Source of the DNA: Gammaproteobacteria bacterium
Lineage (GTDB): Bacteria; Gemmatimonadota; Gemmatimonadetes; Longimicrobiales; Gaopeijiaceae
Length of the DNA stretch: 64,000 nucleotides
NCBI GenBank assembly: GCA_028821195.1
Contig: JAPPHB010000132.1
Location: 37,508-101,507 of the forward strand
Reading direction: 5' to 3'
Positions 16,178 to 25,192 of this stretch are shown piece by piece (the stretch's first letter is position 1; every line of letters begins with the position of its first letter). The translations under genes and the position numbers were made by a program. The notes below the pieces were generated by a model. That model had not been told where the DNA came from, made no database searches, and worked only from the letters and a program-made list of their open reading frames with translations.

Positions 16178-17680
16178 TCAGGGCCGCAGCCTCGCACCCA
16201 CCAGTGCTTCCAGGTTGGCGAGCAGGTCGTGATATGAATATATGGAGGCGACGCGTTCGCGGTCGGCCTGCGCCATGACGGTCTCCGCCTCGACGAGGTC
16301 CAGAAAGCTCGCGGAACCTACGCGGTACTGTTCGGTGGCCAGGCGCAGCTGCTCCGCCGCCACCGCCTGGTTGCGCTGCTCGATGAGTTCCGTCTCGTAG
16401 GCGGTGCGGACGGCCGCCAGGCTCGAGGCGATCTGCGCCCGCAGATCCAGTTCCGCGCCCCGCAGCCGATGGCGGGCGTCTTCACGGGCGGCGCGCGCGT
16501 TCTCGACCTGCAACTGCCGGCTGAAGCCCTGGAACACGGGCACGCTCACCGTGAGGGAGGCCCGCGGCGGCTGGCGGGTGAAGTCGAACGGGAACGCGCT
16601 GTTCTGCGCGATGATGGCCTCTTCCTGATCGGGCGTGAAGACGATGCTGTCGCAGTCCTCCGTCCGAGGATTGCCCACGAGGCCGTACAACTGGTTAAGC
16701 ACGCGACACTGCTCTTGCTGGCCACTGACCCGGGCCCTGGATTGGCTGATCATTGATTCCACGCTGGACGCTTCGCGCGTGAACCCGCTCAGCCCCGCGC
16801 TGAGGGACAGGGAAGGGTAGTACGAGGACCGCGCCATCTTCACGTCGCTTGCGGCAACGGCCTCATTGGCCCGCTCGGCGATGAGCCCGGGATTGCCCTC
16901 GAGCGCCATCGCCACCAGTTCCGCTTCCGACCAGACCGGCTCGCGTACCTCGAACGCGCTCACGACGGTGAATTCCTGCGGCACCTCCGCTCCGAGCACG
17001 ACCAGGAGGGCGATGCGCGCATTGCTTACCGCGAATTCGGCCTGGAGAAGGGTGACCTCGGCGCGGCCGACCGATACTTCCGCCTGGCGTACGTCGCGCG
17101 GGGTTGCCGTGCCCACTTCCAGCTGCCCTTCGGCCAGACGCAGGTTGAAGCGCGCGCGCTCAAGCTCCTGCTGGGCAAGCAGATACCCCTCCTGCTGGCG
17201 CAGAACGTCCAGGTAGATGATCGTGACGTCGCGAACGAGGTTGGCTTCGGCCTGGTCGATGAGCGCGACCGTGGCGTTTCGGGCTGCTTTTGCTCGCCCC
17301 GGACGAAACAGCGACTCGGCGCCGATGGAGTAGCTGAGGCCCGCGTTGTAGCTGGAGAAATAGTAGGAGGGCTCGTCGCCGAACCCCAGCTGGCTGGTCG
17401 TCAGGCTTCCGAACTGCTGTTCACCTCTTCCCTGCCAGGAGAGGCTCGAGCTCAGATTCGCGAAGGGCAGCAGGTCGCCGTAGGCCGAACGAACCGACCA
17501 GTCCGCGACGCGCGAGTCGTTGCGAACCGACTGGAAGCCGGGGTTTTGCAGCCGGGCGATGCGGATTGCTTCGTCGAGCGTGAGACGGAAAGGCACCTCC
17601 TGGGCCTGCAGCCAGGACGACGTCGCGCAACACAGCAGGAGCGTCAGCGCGCACTTGGCCATCGGGATCATCCTGAACAC
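16178..17680 (-). CDS. TolC-family outer-membrane efflux channel
   Basis: This protein of about 500 residues has a signal peptide (AKCALTLLLCCATSSWLQAQ). The two OEP repeats of the TolC family follow: LTLDEAIRIARLQNPGFQSV near the start, then long helices (GQLEVGTATPRDVRQAEVSV) and a matching second half (EQYRVGSASFLDLVEAETVM). An extra Cys-containing stretch (EQCRVLNQLY ... RTEDCDSIVF) lies between the halves and may form a disulfide. I chose the GTG at 17680 because AGGGAG sits 8 nt upstream; the ATG at 17671 is the alternative. It is the first gene of the export operon. Confidence 0.92.
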   Translation of the reverse strand: MFRMIPMAKCALTLLLCCATSSWLQAQEVPFRLTLDEAIRIARLQNPGFQSVRNDSRVADWSVRSAYGDLLPFANLSSSLSWQGRGEQQFGSLTTSQLGFGDEPSYYFSSYNAGLSYSIGAESLFRPGRAKAARNATVALIDQAEANLVRDVTIIYLDVLRQQEGYLLAQQELERARFNLRLAEGQLEVGTATPRDVRQAEVSVGRAEVTLLQAEFAVSNARIALLVVLGAEVPQEFTVVSAFEVREPVWSEAELVAMALEGNPGLIAERANEAVAASDVKMARSSYYPSLSLSAGLSGFTREASSVESMISQSRARVSGQQEQCRVLNQLYGLVGNPRTEDCDSIVFTPDQEEAIIAQNSAFPFDFTRQPPRASLTVSVPVFQGFSRQLQVENARAAREDARHRLRGAELDLRAQIASSLAAVRTAYETELIEQRNQAVAAEQLRLATEQYRVGSASFLDLVEAETVMAQADRERVASIYSYHDLLANLEALVGARLRP

Positions 17681-17830
17681 CGTTCGTTCTCCCTTGCGTA
17701 GATGGCGGTCTTCGGCCTGTTGCGGCCGCGAAGTCATACGCGGCCCCGTCCGATGGGGTTTCACCGCTGAAGCCGATGTCGCGGGGGGTCGGAACACCTG
17801 GAGTTGCCGGACGCATCGGTTGCGGATGCC

Positions 17831-18538
17831 TCAGGACCCGGGGGGAGCCACGCGGACAGCGGAGTAGCCCGTGGAGTTCTCGGCGACCCTCAGCACCCTG
17901 CCCCCGGCATCATGCCATGCCTCCCAGCGCAGCTCTCCGGCTCGCACCCGGTAGTGCCGCGCCGGCATCACCTCCCCGCCGATGCGCAACTCGGCGGTTC
18001 CGGCGAGGATCACCTGGGCCTCGGCCTGAAACGCGTCCCGGGGCACGATGACGGGAATGGACCGAGGACCCGGATCCGCGGGAGGCACAAGAAAGTGAAA
18101 ATGATGCGCAGCGCCCCGCTCGAGGATCCTGGTGCCCGGGGCGGCCCGGTACTCCTTCACCTGCTCCCCGATATCGGATGTGACGCGCGACTCGAAACGG
18201 GCGCCGCGAAGTTCGAAGCCGATCTCCCGGGCCCCCTCGCCTCCTACCTTGTTCTGATAGGCGGAGGGCATCCAGCCGGCGCCGGTCAGCTCCATGAGCA
18301 TGTCCATCGTGTTCGCGCCGTCGGGGAGGGCGGCGCGAATCTGCCCCGCGGCGATGACCCGGGCCTCGCTCCCGGTGCCCACCTGGCGGATCGAGAAGGT
18401 CTCGGTCCCCACTCCCCTGCCGTTGACGGCCACCTCGAACTCGCCCCGGTCCAGGATGGTGATCTGCGCGGAAGCGCCGCTGGATGGAGGGGATCCGGCA
18501 AGGGTGAACAGAAGTACAGGGAGAAGAATGCGTCGCAC
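17831..18538 (-). CDS. Exported protein of unknown function
   Basis: This protein of about 235 residues has a signal peptide (RRILLPVLLFTLAGSPPSSG, cleavage after ASA). The mature part is beta-rich and begins ITILDRGEFEVAVNGRGVGT, a pattern like proteins that bind or shuttle lipids and glycans in the envelope. I cannot assign a family with confidence. The GTG at 18538, with GAGG 8 nt upstream, gives the tidiest signal peptide; ATGs at 18574 and further up are alternatives. It lies 150 nt upstream of the TolC gene on the same strand, so it may belong to the export operon. It is divergent from the big sensor kinase gene. Confidence 0.75.
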   Translation of the reverse strand: MRRILLPVLLFTLAGSPPSSGASAQITILDRGEFEVAVNGRGVGTETFSIRQVGTGSEARVIAAGQIRAALPDGANTMDMLMELTGAGWMPSAYQNKVGGEGAREIGFELRGARFESRVTSDIGEQVKEYRAAPGTRILERGAAHHFHFLVPPADPGPRSIPVIVPRDAFQAEAQVILAGTAELRIGGEVMPARHYRVRAGELRWEAWHDAGGRVLRVAENSTGYSAVRVAPPGS

Positions 18539-18697
18539 GGACGGAGCCTCGGTCGCAAGTGATCGAAACGACATCCGATTACACCCCAGCCAGGGGACGG
18601 ATCCTGCAAACCGATTCCCGCATGTCACCGATTGCAGCGGTCGCGGAGCAGCCGGGGGCCTCGCGGTCCGGTCCTCCGGAAGCTGTGAAGCGGATGC

Positions 18698-21600
18698 GTG
18701 ACGCCCGCTGATGCCACGATGAACGGCGTTTCCTCCTTGCTCAGAGGCCTCCTGCGGGCTGGGTCACGACAGTCCGCCGTGTCGGCGCTGTTGTGGTTGA
18801 GCGTGGCGGCGCTGGCGATATGGACACGCTGGTCCGCGCCCGGATGGCTGCTGGTGAGTGCGCTGGCGGCTGTTCCGGGCGTGCTCCGGATGTTGTCCCG
18901 CCGGTCCGGTCGCGATCGCTGGACGTTCGCCGCCGCCCTTGTCCTTCTGGCCGCGATCGCGAGCGGAATGCTGGGTTCCGCGCGCTTCGCACTGGTGGCC
19001 GACGACTGGGATCGTTTCCGGAGCGGACGCGAGGCCCGCCTGGAAGCGGTCCTGGACCGGCGCTTCGAGACCTTGATCGACCACGGTACGGCAGCAGTCT
19101 CCCGGGTCGCCGGCCGGGAGTTGGACGGAGGCTCGCCCGGCTACTGGGCGTTTCTGGAAGACGTCCGGCGCGAAGCCGACCTGCATGCCATCGCGGTATT
19201 CGACGCGCGCACGGACCTCGTCGCCTGGGCGGGCAATCACCAGGGGGTTGTGCCCCTCGATGCCCGCTCGGGCTGGGACCGGTACGTATTCGGGCAAGGC
19301 CCGGTCTACAGCTATCTGTACTTCACCGAACGCATCGGCGCGAGCGGCGCGACGGCGGTGGCCGCCGCGCTGCTCCAGAGCGACATGCCTCCCGACGTAC
19401 CCGACGAAGAGGCCGCCTTCGCCACGCGATTCGGGTCCGACATCGGAAGGGCGATCCGGATCACGCACTCCGAACAGGCGACGGGTCCCGCCATACGCGA
19501 CTTCAACTGGCAGGAGCGGACGCTTTTTTCCATCTCCTCCGAGGAGGTGACGCAGGGGGAGGCGTTCGAGTCGGTTCGGAGGGCATGGAGCCGGGTGGTC
19601 GCCGGCCTCGCGGTAACGGCCTGGTTGCTGCTGCTCATCGGCCTCAGGGCCAAGCCATATCACGCCGTCCTGGCCGCGGCGACCCTGGCCCTGTTGGCGA
19701 TCGTGCTGCCGTTCGGCGACCTGCTGGGCGTCTCCGGACTGTTTTCGCCAGCTCGCTTCCTTCTCCCCGGGACCACCGAGGGCACGCTGGGCCGCGTGTT
19801 GGCACTCGGGCTGGCGGGGGCGTTCATCGCGGGACTCTTGCCCGGGGGCGTCCGCGGACGCGGCGCTCCGCTGATCGGCTCAGCTATCGCCGGCATCGGG
19901 TTCGCGGCAGTGATTCACTGGTTCTCGCTCGCGCCCACGACATCGCAACTTGGTGGTGCGACGGGCTACTGGCTGATCTATCAGTGCGCGCTGACCTCCG
20001 TGCTGGTCGTCGTGGCCGCGCTGGCGCTTCGATTCGCCACCCGGCCCGTGCCTGCGTCGGGGAGACCGGCCCTGGTCGCGGCCGGCCTGCTTCTGGCGCT
20101 GGTGCTCAGCCTGCTGGTGCACAGCGTGTCCCTCGGTTTGCCTCCCGCCCCCGCCTGGGCTGGTGTCCTGTGGGCGCTCCCGGTGGCCCTGATCGGCCTG
20201 GGCCGACAACCCGCGACGACGTGGCGCGGCTCGGTTGCAACGGGGGCGGCCGCGGTCCTGCTCGCCGCAAGCGCAGCGCTGCCGTTCACCTGGGGCGGGC
20301 GCGTCGCGGCGCAGCGGGAGGTCGCCGAGCAACGTCTTTCGACCCTCGGGAACCAGGTCAATCCCTATCTGCAGTTTCTCCTCGAGGGATTGTCCGAGAG
20401 AACGGACTCCCTGTTCGAGAGCGGGGCCCGCGGCACCGGACTCCTCTACGGCACCTGGCGTGCGAGCGGTCTCGCCCAGGAGGGAGTCGCCGTCTGGATC
20501 GACCGCTGGACTCCCGGCGGACTGCCCAGCGACGCCTTGCGTATCGGCGTCTCCGATCCCCGTCCCTCGATCGTGGACGACTATCTGGACGAGGCTGCGC
20601 TCGGAGCCAGAGTACTGCAACTTCAGTCGGAGGAGGTACACTACCTCGGTCTCGCGGTGCTGCCGGACCGATCGGTGATCACCGTCGCTGTGCCCCCGCG
20701 GCGAGGCTTCAGCACGGCCCTCTTCCCGGATGTCCCCTTCGGGCGGGACCGGGCGGACGAGGGGACCGTCACCCTGCTGCCGCTCAACGAGGACGATCCG
20801 TCGCCGACGCGGGAGGCCCCGCGGTGGGAGCGGACCTCCCAGGGATGGCAGGGCGAGCACACCATCCTGTTCCCCGAGGGATGGTACAACGCACACTACG
20901 AGGTGGAACTCCCGGGGGCGGCCGTGCTCGTGGCGGGAACCGTGCTCGTCCTCCTGCTCGACCTGCTGATCGTGGCCGGTCTGTGGGGCGTTGGCTGGTG
21001 CAGCAGCCGGGGACTCCCGCGCGCGCCAATGCGGCTGGGTCCCGGGGCGGGCCGCAGCTTTCGGGTGCAGGTCACGTTCGCCCTGTTCCTGTTCTTTCTC
21101 ATCCCCGCCTTCGCGTTTGCCGCCATCGCCTCCAGGACCCTGGACCGGGCCGTGGGTCGAACCGCCGAAGCGCTGGCGGACCGCGCGGTGGCGGACGCCG
21201 CCGAGGACTTCCTCGCCCTGCAGGGGCAGGTGGGACTGCTGCCCACCAGCACCGGCACGGTCCTCCTTCTGTATCAGGACGGCGAGCTGATCCGAAGCTC
21301 CCGGCCGGCGTTCCTCGAACTGGGCGTCCAGTATTCCTGGCTGCCCGCGCAGGTCCATCGCTCGCTCGAAGATGGAGAAGCGGTGCTCGTGCACGCGAAC
21401 GTGCGTCGCTGGGGCGGGGAATATGTGCTTGCGTATCGGCGGCTTCAGACCGGACAGGTGCTGGCCTCGGCGGCCCCGCTGGATGCCGGCGCGACGGCGT
21501 TCGAGCAGAACGATCTGATCCTGCTGCTGGCGTTCGCCGTCGTCACCGGGATCGCACTGTCGCTTGGGCTGGCGCTGCTGGTGGGCCGTCGGCTGGCGAA

Positions 21601-22873
21601 CCCCATTCGCACTCTGCGGCTGGCGTCGGAGCGAGTGGGGGAGGGGAACCTCGAGGTGCGGTTGCCGGAGACGCGGACCGATGAGTTCGGCACCGTCTTC
21701 CTGGCGTTCAACCGAATGGTGCAGCGGCTTCATCGGGCGCGCGGCGCCCTGGTGCGCACCACGCAGCGCACGCAGGCCATCGTGGACGAGGCGGCGACCG
21801 GGGTGATCGCGCTGAATCAGGCGGGGGCGGTAACCCTGGTGAACCCGCAGGCCCAGGCGCTGCTGGGAGCCTCGGTAGGGCGGGGAGAGCCGCTGCCGGC
21901 GACCCCGGGACTTGCGCGCGACCTGTCGCGCTGGGTAGAGCGCTTCTACCGCGACGGGGGCGAGGGAGCCGATCACGAATTCGAGTTGCCCGGAACCGAA
22001 CTCGCAGCAGCCGCTCCCGGTTCCCGGGACTCTTCGCGCAGAGTGCGGGTGCGGGCACGCCGCATCACCCGCGACGGTCGGCCGCGGGGGGCCGTGCTGA
22101 GCCTGGAGGACGTGACCGACGAGCTGCGCAGCGAGCGTATCGTGGCGTGGGGACAGATGGCTCGTCAGGTGGCCCACGAAGTCAAGAATCCGCTTACGCC
22201 GATCAAGCTGAGCATCGAGCACGTCCGTCGAGCCTGGCACGATCGTCGGCGCGATTTCTCGGAGATTCTCGAGCGCAACGTGGAGTCGATCCTTCGGGAA
22301 ATCGATCGGCTCGCCGAGATTGCCCGCAGCTTCTCGCGCTACGGCTCCCCCAGGAAGGCGAGCGAACTCCCCCTGGAAGGCATGCACCTGGACAGGGCGG
22401 TAGAGGAGATCCTCGCGCTCTACCAGAGCAACGAGCAGGGGATCGTCATCGACACCGCCTTCCCGGCCGCCCTCCCCCGGGTCCGCGCCCGGGAGTCCGA
22501 GTTCAAGGAGGTCCTGATCAACCTGCTCGAGAACGCGCGGGAAGCCGTCAAGCCCAGCGGCCACGTCCACATCGGGGCTTCCGTCGAGGATGGGGGCGTG
22601 TGCCTTCAGGTCAGCGACGACGGCCGCGGCATCGAACCGGAGCTCCTGGGTCGCATCTTCGAACCGAGATTCTCAACCAGCTCCACCGGCACGGGTCTCG
22701 GCCTCGCAATAGTGCAGCGTCTGGTGCGCTCCTGGGGTGGCCGGGTGTGGGCGGAGAGCACGCCCCGGGTAGGCACGACGATGTCCATTCGCTTTGTGGC
22801 GTGGGAGCCGGGGCCGCGTACGCTGGTCTCGGCCGCAGGCACTGGACGGACGATGTCGAACCCGCAAGATTGA
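18698..22873 (+). CDS. Large NtrY-like membrane sensor histidine kinase
   Basis: This 1391-residue kinase has helices at ~28-66 and 76-102, then an extracytoplasmic segment (~103-290). A block of about eight membrane helices (~300-538) is followed by a second extracytoplasmic segment (~540-740), two more helices and a third short one, and a final helix (~941-964). The cytoplasmic part has HAMP (~963-1013), PAS (~1026-1135), HisKA with HEVKNPLTPIKLSIEHVRRA (H1160) and HATPase (~1265-1368, DDGRGI, TGLGLAIVQRL). The H-box and the IARSFSRYGSP segment are typical of NtrY. It is far longer than usual NtrY (~730). No response regulator is adjacent; the NtrX-like one at 40.5 kb is the obvious candidate partner. 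An ATG at 18719 is an alternative start. Confidence 0.9.
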   Translation: MTPADATMNGVSSLLRGLLRAGSRQSAVSALLWLSVAALAIWTRWSAPGWLLVSALAAVPGVLRMLSRRSGRDRWTFAAALVLLAAIASGMLGSARFALVADDWDRFRSGREARLEAVLDRRFETLIDHGTAAVSRVAGRELDGGSPGYWAFLEDVRREADLHAIAVFDARTDLVAWAGNHQGVVPLDARSGWDRYVFGQGPVYSYLYFTERIGASGATAVAAALLQSDMPPDVPDEEAAFATRFGSDIGRAIRITHSEQATGPAIRDFNWQERTLFSISSEEVTQGEAFESVRRAWSRVVAGLAVTAWLLLLIGLRAKPYHAVLAAATLALLAIVLPFGDLLGVSGLFSPARFLLPGTTEGTLGRVLALGLAGAFIAGLLPGGVRGRGAPLIGSAIAGIGFAAVIHWFSLAPTTSQLGGATGYWLIYQCALTSVLVVVAALALRFATRPVPASGRPALVAAGLLLALVLSLLVHSVSLGLPPAPAWAGVLWALPVALIGLGRQPATTWRGSVATGAAAVLLAASAALPFTWGGRVAAQREVAEQRLSTLGNQVNPYLQFLLEGLSERTDSLFESGARGTGLLYGTWRASGLAQEGVAVWIDRWTPGGLPSDALRIGVSDPRPSIVDDYLDEAALGARVLQLQSEEVHYLGLAVLPDRSVITVAVPPRRGFSTALFPDVPFGRDRADEGTVTLLPLNEDDPSPTREAPRWERTSQGWQGEHTILFPEGWYNAHYEVELPGAAVLVAGTVLVLLLDLLIVAGLWGVGWCSSRGLPRAPMRLGPGAGRSFRVQVTFALFLFFLIPAFAFAAIASRTLDRAVGRTAEALADRAVADAAEDFLALQGQVGLLPTSTGTVLLLYQDGELIRSSRPAFLELGVQYSWLPAQVHRSLEDGEAVLVHANVRRWGGEYVLAYRRLQTGQVLASAAPLDAGATAFEQNDLILLLAFAVVTGIALSLGLALLVGRRLANPIRTLRLASERVGEGNLEVRLPETRTDEFGTVFLAFNRMVQRLHRARGALVRTTQRTQAIVDEAATGVIALNQAGAVTLVNPQAQALLGASVGRGEPLPATPGLARDLSRWVERFYRDGGEGADHEFELPGTELAAAAPGSRDSSRRVRVRARRITRDGRPRGAVLSLEDVTDELRSERIVAWGQMARQVAHEVKNPLTPIKLSIEHVRRAWHDRRRDFSEILERNVESILREIDRLAEIARSFSRYGSPRKASELPLEGMHLDRAVEEILALYQSNEQGIVIDTAFPAALPRVRARESEFKEVLINLLENAREAVKPSGHVHIGASVEDGGVCLQVSDDGRGIEPELLGRIFEPRFSTSSTGTGLGLAIVQRLVRSWGGRVWAESTPRVGTTMSIRFVAWEPGPRTLVSAAGTGRTMSNPQD

Positions 22874-22985
22874 GTGCGGACCGGCCCGGAGTTGGCCAGG
22901 TTCGCGACCACGGCCTGCACATCACCCCGATCCCCGGCACATCATCCCCATCCGCGATTCCGCCACGAACATACTTGAGTCCCCC

Positions 22986-23573
22986 ATGCAGCCCCCGGGG
23001 GCGGGACCCTCACTCGCGCAGCTCGACCCCGTCGAAATGCAGGCCTGGGTGATCGCCAGGAGCGACAAGATCGTCGCCCGCTGGCTCTCCGAGGTCACCA
23101 AGCGGTTTGAACGGCGACCGCAACAGCTGGTCGAACTGCTCCGCGATTTCTACGAGACCTTCGTCAGCATCCTTCCCGAAATCCTGGGGCCGTACCGGCG
23201 CAGGGTGCGGCCGGTCTGGCAGGAAGCCGCCAATCTCTACGGCGAACTCGCGGCCGAGCGGGGGTTGGTGGCCGGTGAGGTCATCGAGGAGTTTCAGGTT
23301 CTTCGCGTGTCCCTCATCAGGGTCCTCTACGCGGAGCCGCGCATGCCCCCGGACGTGGTGCCGGGGATGCGTGAGGTGCTGCGCCTGAACCGGCTCATGG
23401 ACCAGGGCGTCACGCATGCGTCCATCGGCTATACCGACAGTCTGGTCTCCGCGCTGGTTGCCGGTCCGGGTGTTCCGGAATCGGTGACGGAGGAGTTGCT
23501 CACCCGGGTCGCTGAGCAGCTTCGCGCGATCCGAAGAGAATTCCGCGACATCGTGGGAAGCGGCCGCGGCTGA
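22986..23573 (+). CDS. RsbRD N-terminal-domain-like helical sensor protein
   Basis: This 195-residue all-helical protein has the look of the RsbRD_N family. It begins with a helix IVARWLSEVTKRF, then LVELLRDFYETFVSILPEIL. Next comes LYGELAAERGLVAGEVIEEF, and then QVLRVSLIRVLYAE, matching the family's G-x-x-R...G...L-x-E-y-x-x-L-R pattern. In stress-signalling proteins this domain sits in front of a STAS or kinase domain and senses a signal; here it stands alone. It starts 112 nt after the NtrY-like kinase and ends 5 nt before the decarboxylase gene, so it is surely co-transcribed with the latter. Family call by eye. Confidence 0.65.
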   Translation: MQPPGAGPSLAQLDPVEMQAWVIARSDKIVARWLSEVTKRFERRPQQLVELLRDFYETFVSILPEILGPYRRRVRPVWQEAANLYGELAAERGLVAGEVIEEFQVLRVSLIRVLYAEPRMPPDVVPGMREVLRLNRLMDQGVTHASIGYTDSLVSALVAGPGVPESVTEELLTRVAEQLRAIRREFRDIVGSGRG

Positions 23574-23578
23574 AGCCC

Positions 23579-25045
23579 ATGCGACCTTCCGACGCCGGCC
23601 TTCCGGCCCTGCCTGTCGCGGAGCTGGGAGACATGCCTCCCGAGGACTTCCTGGTCCAGGGCCGGCGCATCCTCGAATGGATCTCGGAGTACCTTGGCTC
23701 GGCCGGACGATACCCGGTTCTGGCCCGCGTGCGCCCGGGCGAGGTGCGTGCCTCGCTGGCGCCTTCTCCTCCGCGAGAGGGCGAGTCCCTGGACGACATC
23801 CTGCGCGACTTCGAGGAGCGGGTGGTTCCGGGCCTTACGCACTGGAATCATCCGGGCTTCCTGGCGTACTTCGCCAATACGGCTTCCTCCCCGGCCATAC
23901 TTGGCGAACTGCTGGCCACGGCGGTCAACGCAAACGCCATGATCTGGAGGACATCTCCCGCCGCAACCGAGGTGGAAGGCCTGACGGCGGACTGGCTCCG
24001 GCAGCTCCTCGGCCTGCCGGAGAGCTTCGCCGGATTCATCAACGACACGGCGTCGCACAACTCCCTCTACGCGCTCGCCGCCGCTCGTGCGCGGGCGTTT
24101 CCGGAAGCGGGCGAGCAGGGGCTGCACTCTCTGCCCGCGGGACGGATCTACGCCTCGGAGCACGTCCACTCCTCCATCGACAAGGCCGTCGTCACGCTCG
24201 GGCTGGGCCGCCGGGGCGTGCGCCACCTCCCCGCCGATGACGGCTATCGCATGAAGCCGGAAGCCCTGCGCGCCGCGATCGAGGAAGACCTCGCCGCCGG
24301 GGTGCGTCCGGTGGCGGTGGTGGCCGTTGCCGGGACGACTTCGACGGCGAGCATCGATCCCCTGCCGGAGATCGCCCGCATCTGCGAGGAGCACGGGATC
24401 TGGATGCACGTCGACGCCGCGTACGCGGGCGTGGCGGCGATCGTCGAGGAGCTCCGCCCGCTGCTGGCCGGGTGGGAGCGCGCCGACTCCATCGTGCTCA
24501 ATGCCCACAAGTGGCTCTTCACGCCCATGGACTGCGCCCTTCTCTATTGCCGGCGCCCCGAGGCTCTCGCCGACGCGTTCTCCCTGGTCCCGCCCTACCT
24601 GCGCACTCCCGAAGCGGACGAGGCGCGTGACCTGATGAACTACGGCGTGGCGCTCGGCCGCAGCTTTCGCGCGCTCAAGCTCTGGTTCGTGCTGCGCTAC
24701 TTCGGCGGCCGCGGACTTGCGGACCGGCTTCGCGAACATTGTCGCCTGGCGAGCCGGTTCGCGGAGTGGGCGCAGGCTTCGGACCGGTGGCAACTGATGA
24801 GTTCGACGTTGCTGGGCCTGGTCGTCTTCCGATACCGCGATCCCGAAATGGGACTCGACCGGAACAACCAGGCCAACGAGCGCATCCTCGACGCGGTCAA
24901 CGCCTCCGGAGACGTCTTCCTGTCGCACACGATCCTCGATGGGCGCTACGTTCTCCGCCTTTCCGTCGGCAACCTGCGCACCCGGCGCGAGCATGTGGAA
25001 CTGGCGTGGCGCAGGCTCGAACTGGAGGCGGCGCGGTTGAAGTAG
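23579..25045 (+). CDS. PLP-dependent aromatic-L-amino-acid-type decarboxylase
   Basis: This 488-residue group II decarboxylase shows THWNHPGFLAYFANTASSPA and WRTSPAATEVEGL near the active site. The HVHSSIDKA motif stacks on the cofactor, and the PLP aspartate lies in WMHVDAAYAG. The Schiff-base lysine lies in NAHKWLF (K311), and a C-terminal LRLSVGNLRTRREHVE ends the protein. It is closest in style to DOPA/tryptophan/phenylalanine decarboxylases rather than glutamate decarboxylase. The product is probably an aromatic amine (tryptamine, tyramine or phenethylamine), but substrate cannot be read from the sequence alone. It follows the RsbRD-like gene by 5 nt. Confidence 0.9.
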   Translation: MRPSDAGLPALPVAELGDMPPEDFLVQGRRILEWISEYLGSAGRYPVLARVRPGEVRASLAPSPPREGESLDDILRDFEERVVPGLTHWNHPGFLAYFANTASSPAILGELLATAVNANAMIWRTSPAATEVEGLTADWLRQLLGLPESFAGFINDTASHNSLYALAAARARAFPEAGEQGLHSLPAGRIYASEHVHSSIDKAVVTLGLGRRGVRHLPADDGYRMKPEALRAAIEEDLAAGVRPVAVVAVAGTTSTASIDPLPEIARICEEHGIWMHVDAAYAGVAAIVEELRPLLAGWERADSIVLNAHKWLFTPMDCALLYCRRPEALADAFSLVPPYLRTPEADEARDLMNYGVALGRSFRALKLWFVLRYFGGRGLADRLREHCRLASRFAEWAQASDRWQLMSSTLLGLVVFRYRDPEMGLDRNNQANERILDAVNASGDVFLSHTILDGRYVLRLSVGNLRTRREHVELAWRRLELEAARLK

Positions 25046-25076
25046 AGACGGGGCTGCGGCGGCATCCGTGCGCCCG

Positions 25077-25107
25077 TTGCGGCCATCTCGCAGGCTCGTT
25101 ATCTAAT
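25077..25107 (+). promoter_or_regulatory. Weak candidate promoter upstream of pntAA
   Basis: TTGCGG and TCTAAT, 19 bp apart, lie in the 147-bp gap before pntAA. The -10 match is 5/6 but the spacing is long. A G-run/T-run/C-run (GGGGGGTTTTTCCCC) just after it could form a short hairpin. Confidence 0.25.
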
Positions 25108-25192
25108 GGGGGGTTTTTCCCCGGGGGACGGCGGCGGGACGCGTCTCCGGACCCGCAAGAGGGCACATTCTGACATTCCAGCGGAGAGGCGG

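Noticed and set aside
18793-21684. 963-codon plus-strand frame inside the sensor kinase
   Set aside because: Out-of-frame shadow of the kinase, Arg/Gly/Pro rich, no motif and no ribosome site.
19880-22570. 896-codon open frame antisense to the NtrY-like kinase
   Set aside because: High-GC sequence gives long antisense frames. The translation is low-complexity (Arg, Gly, Gln, His rich) with no domain, and it fully overlaps a strongly recognisable kinase.
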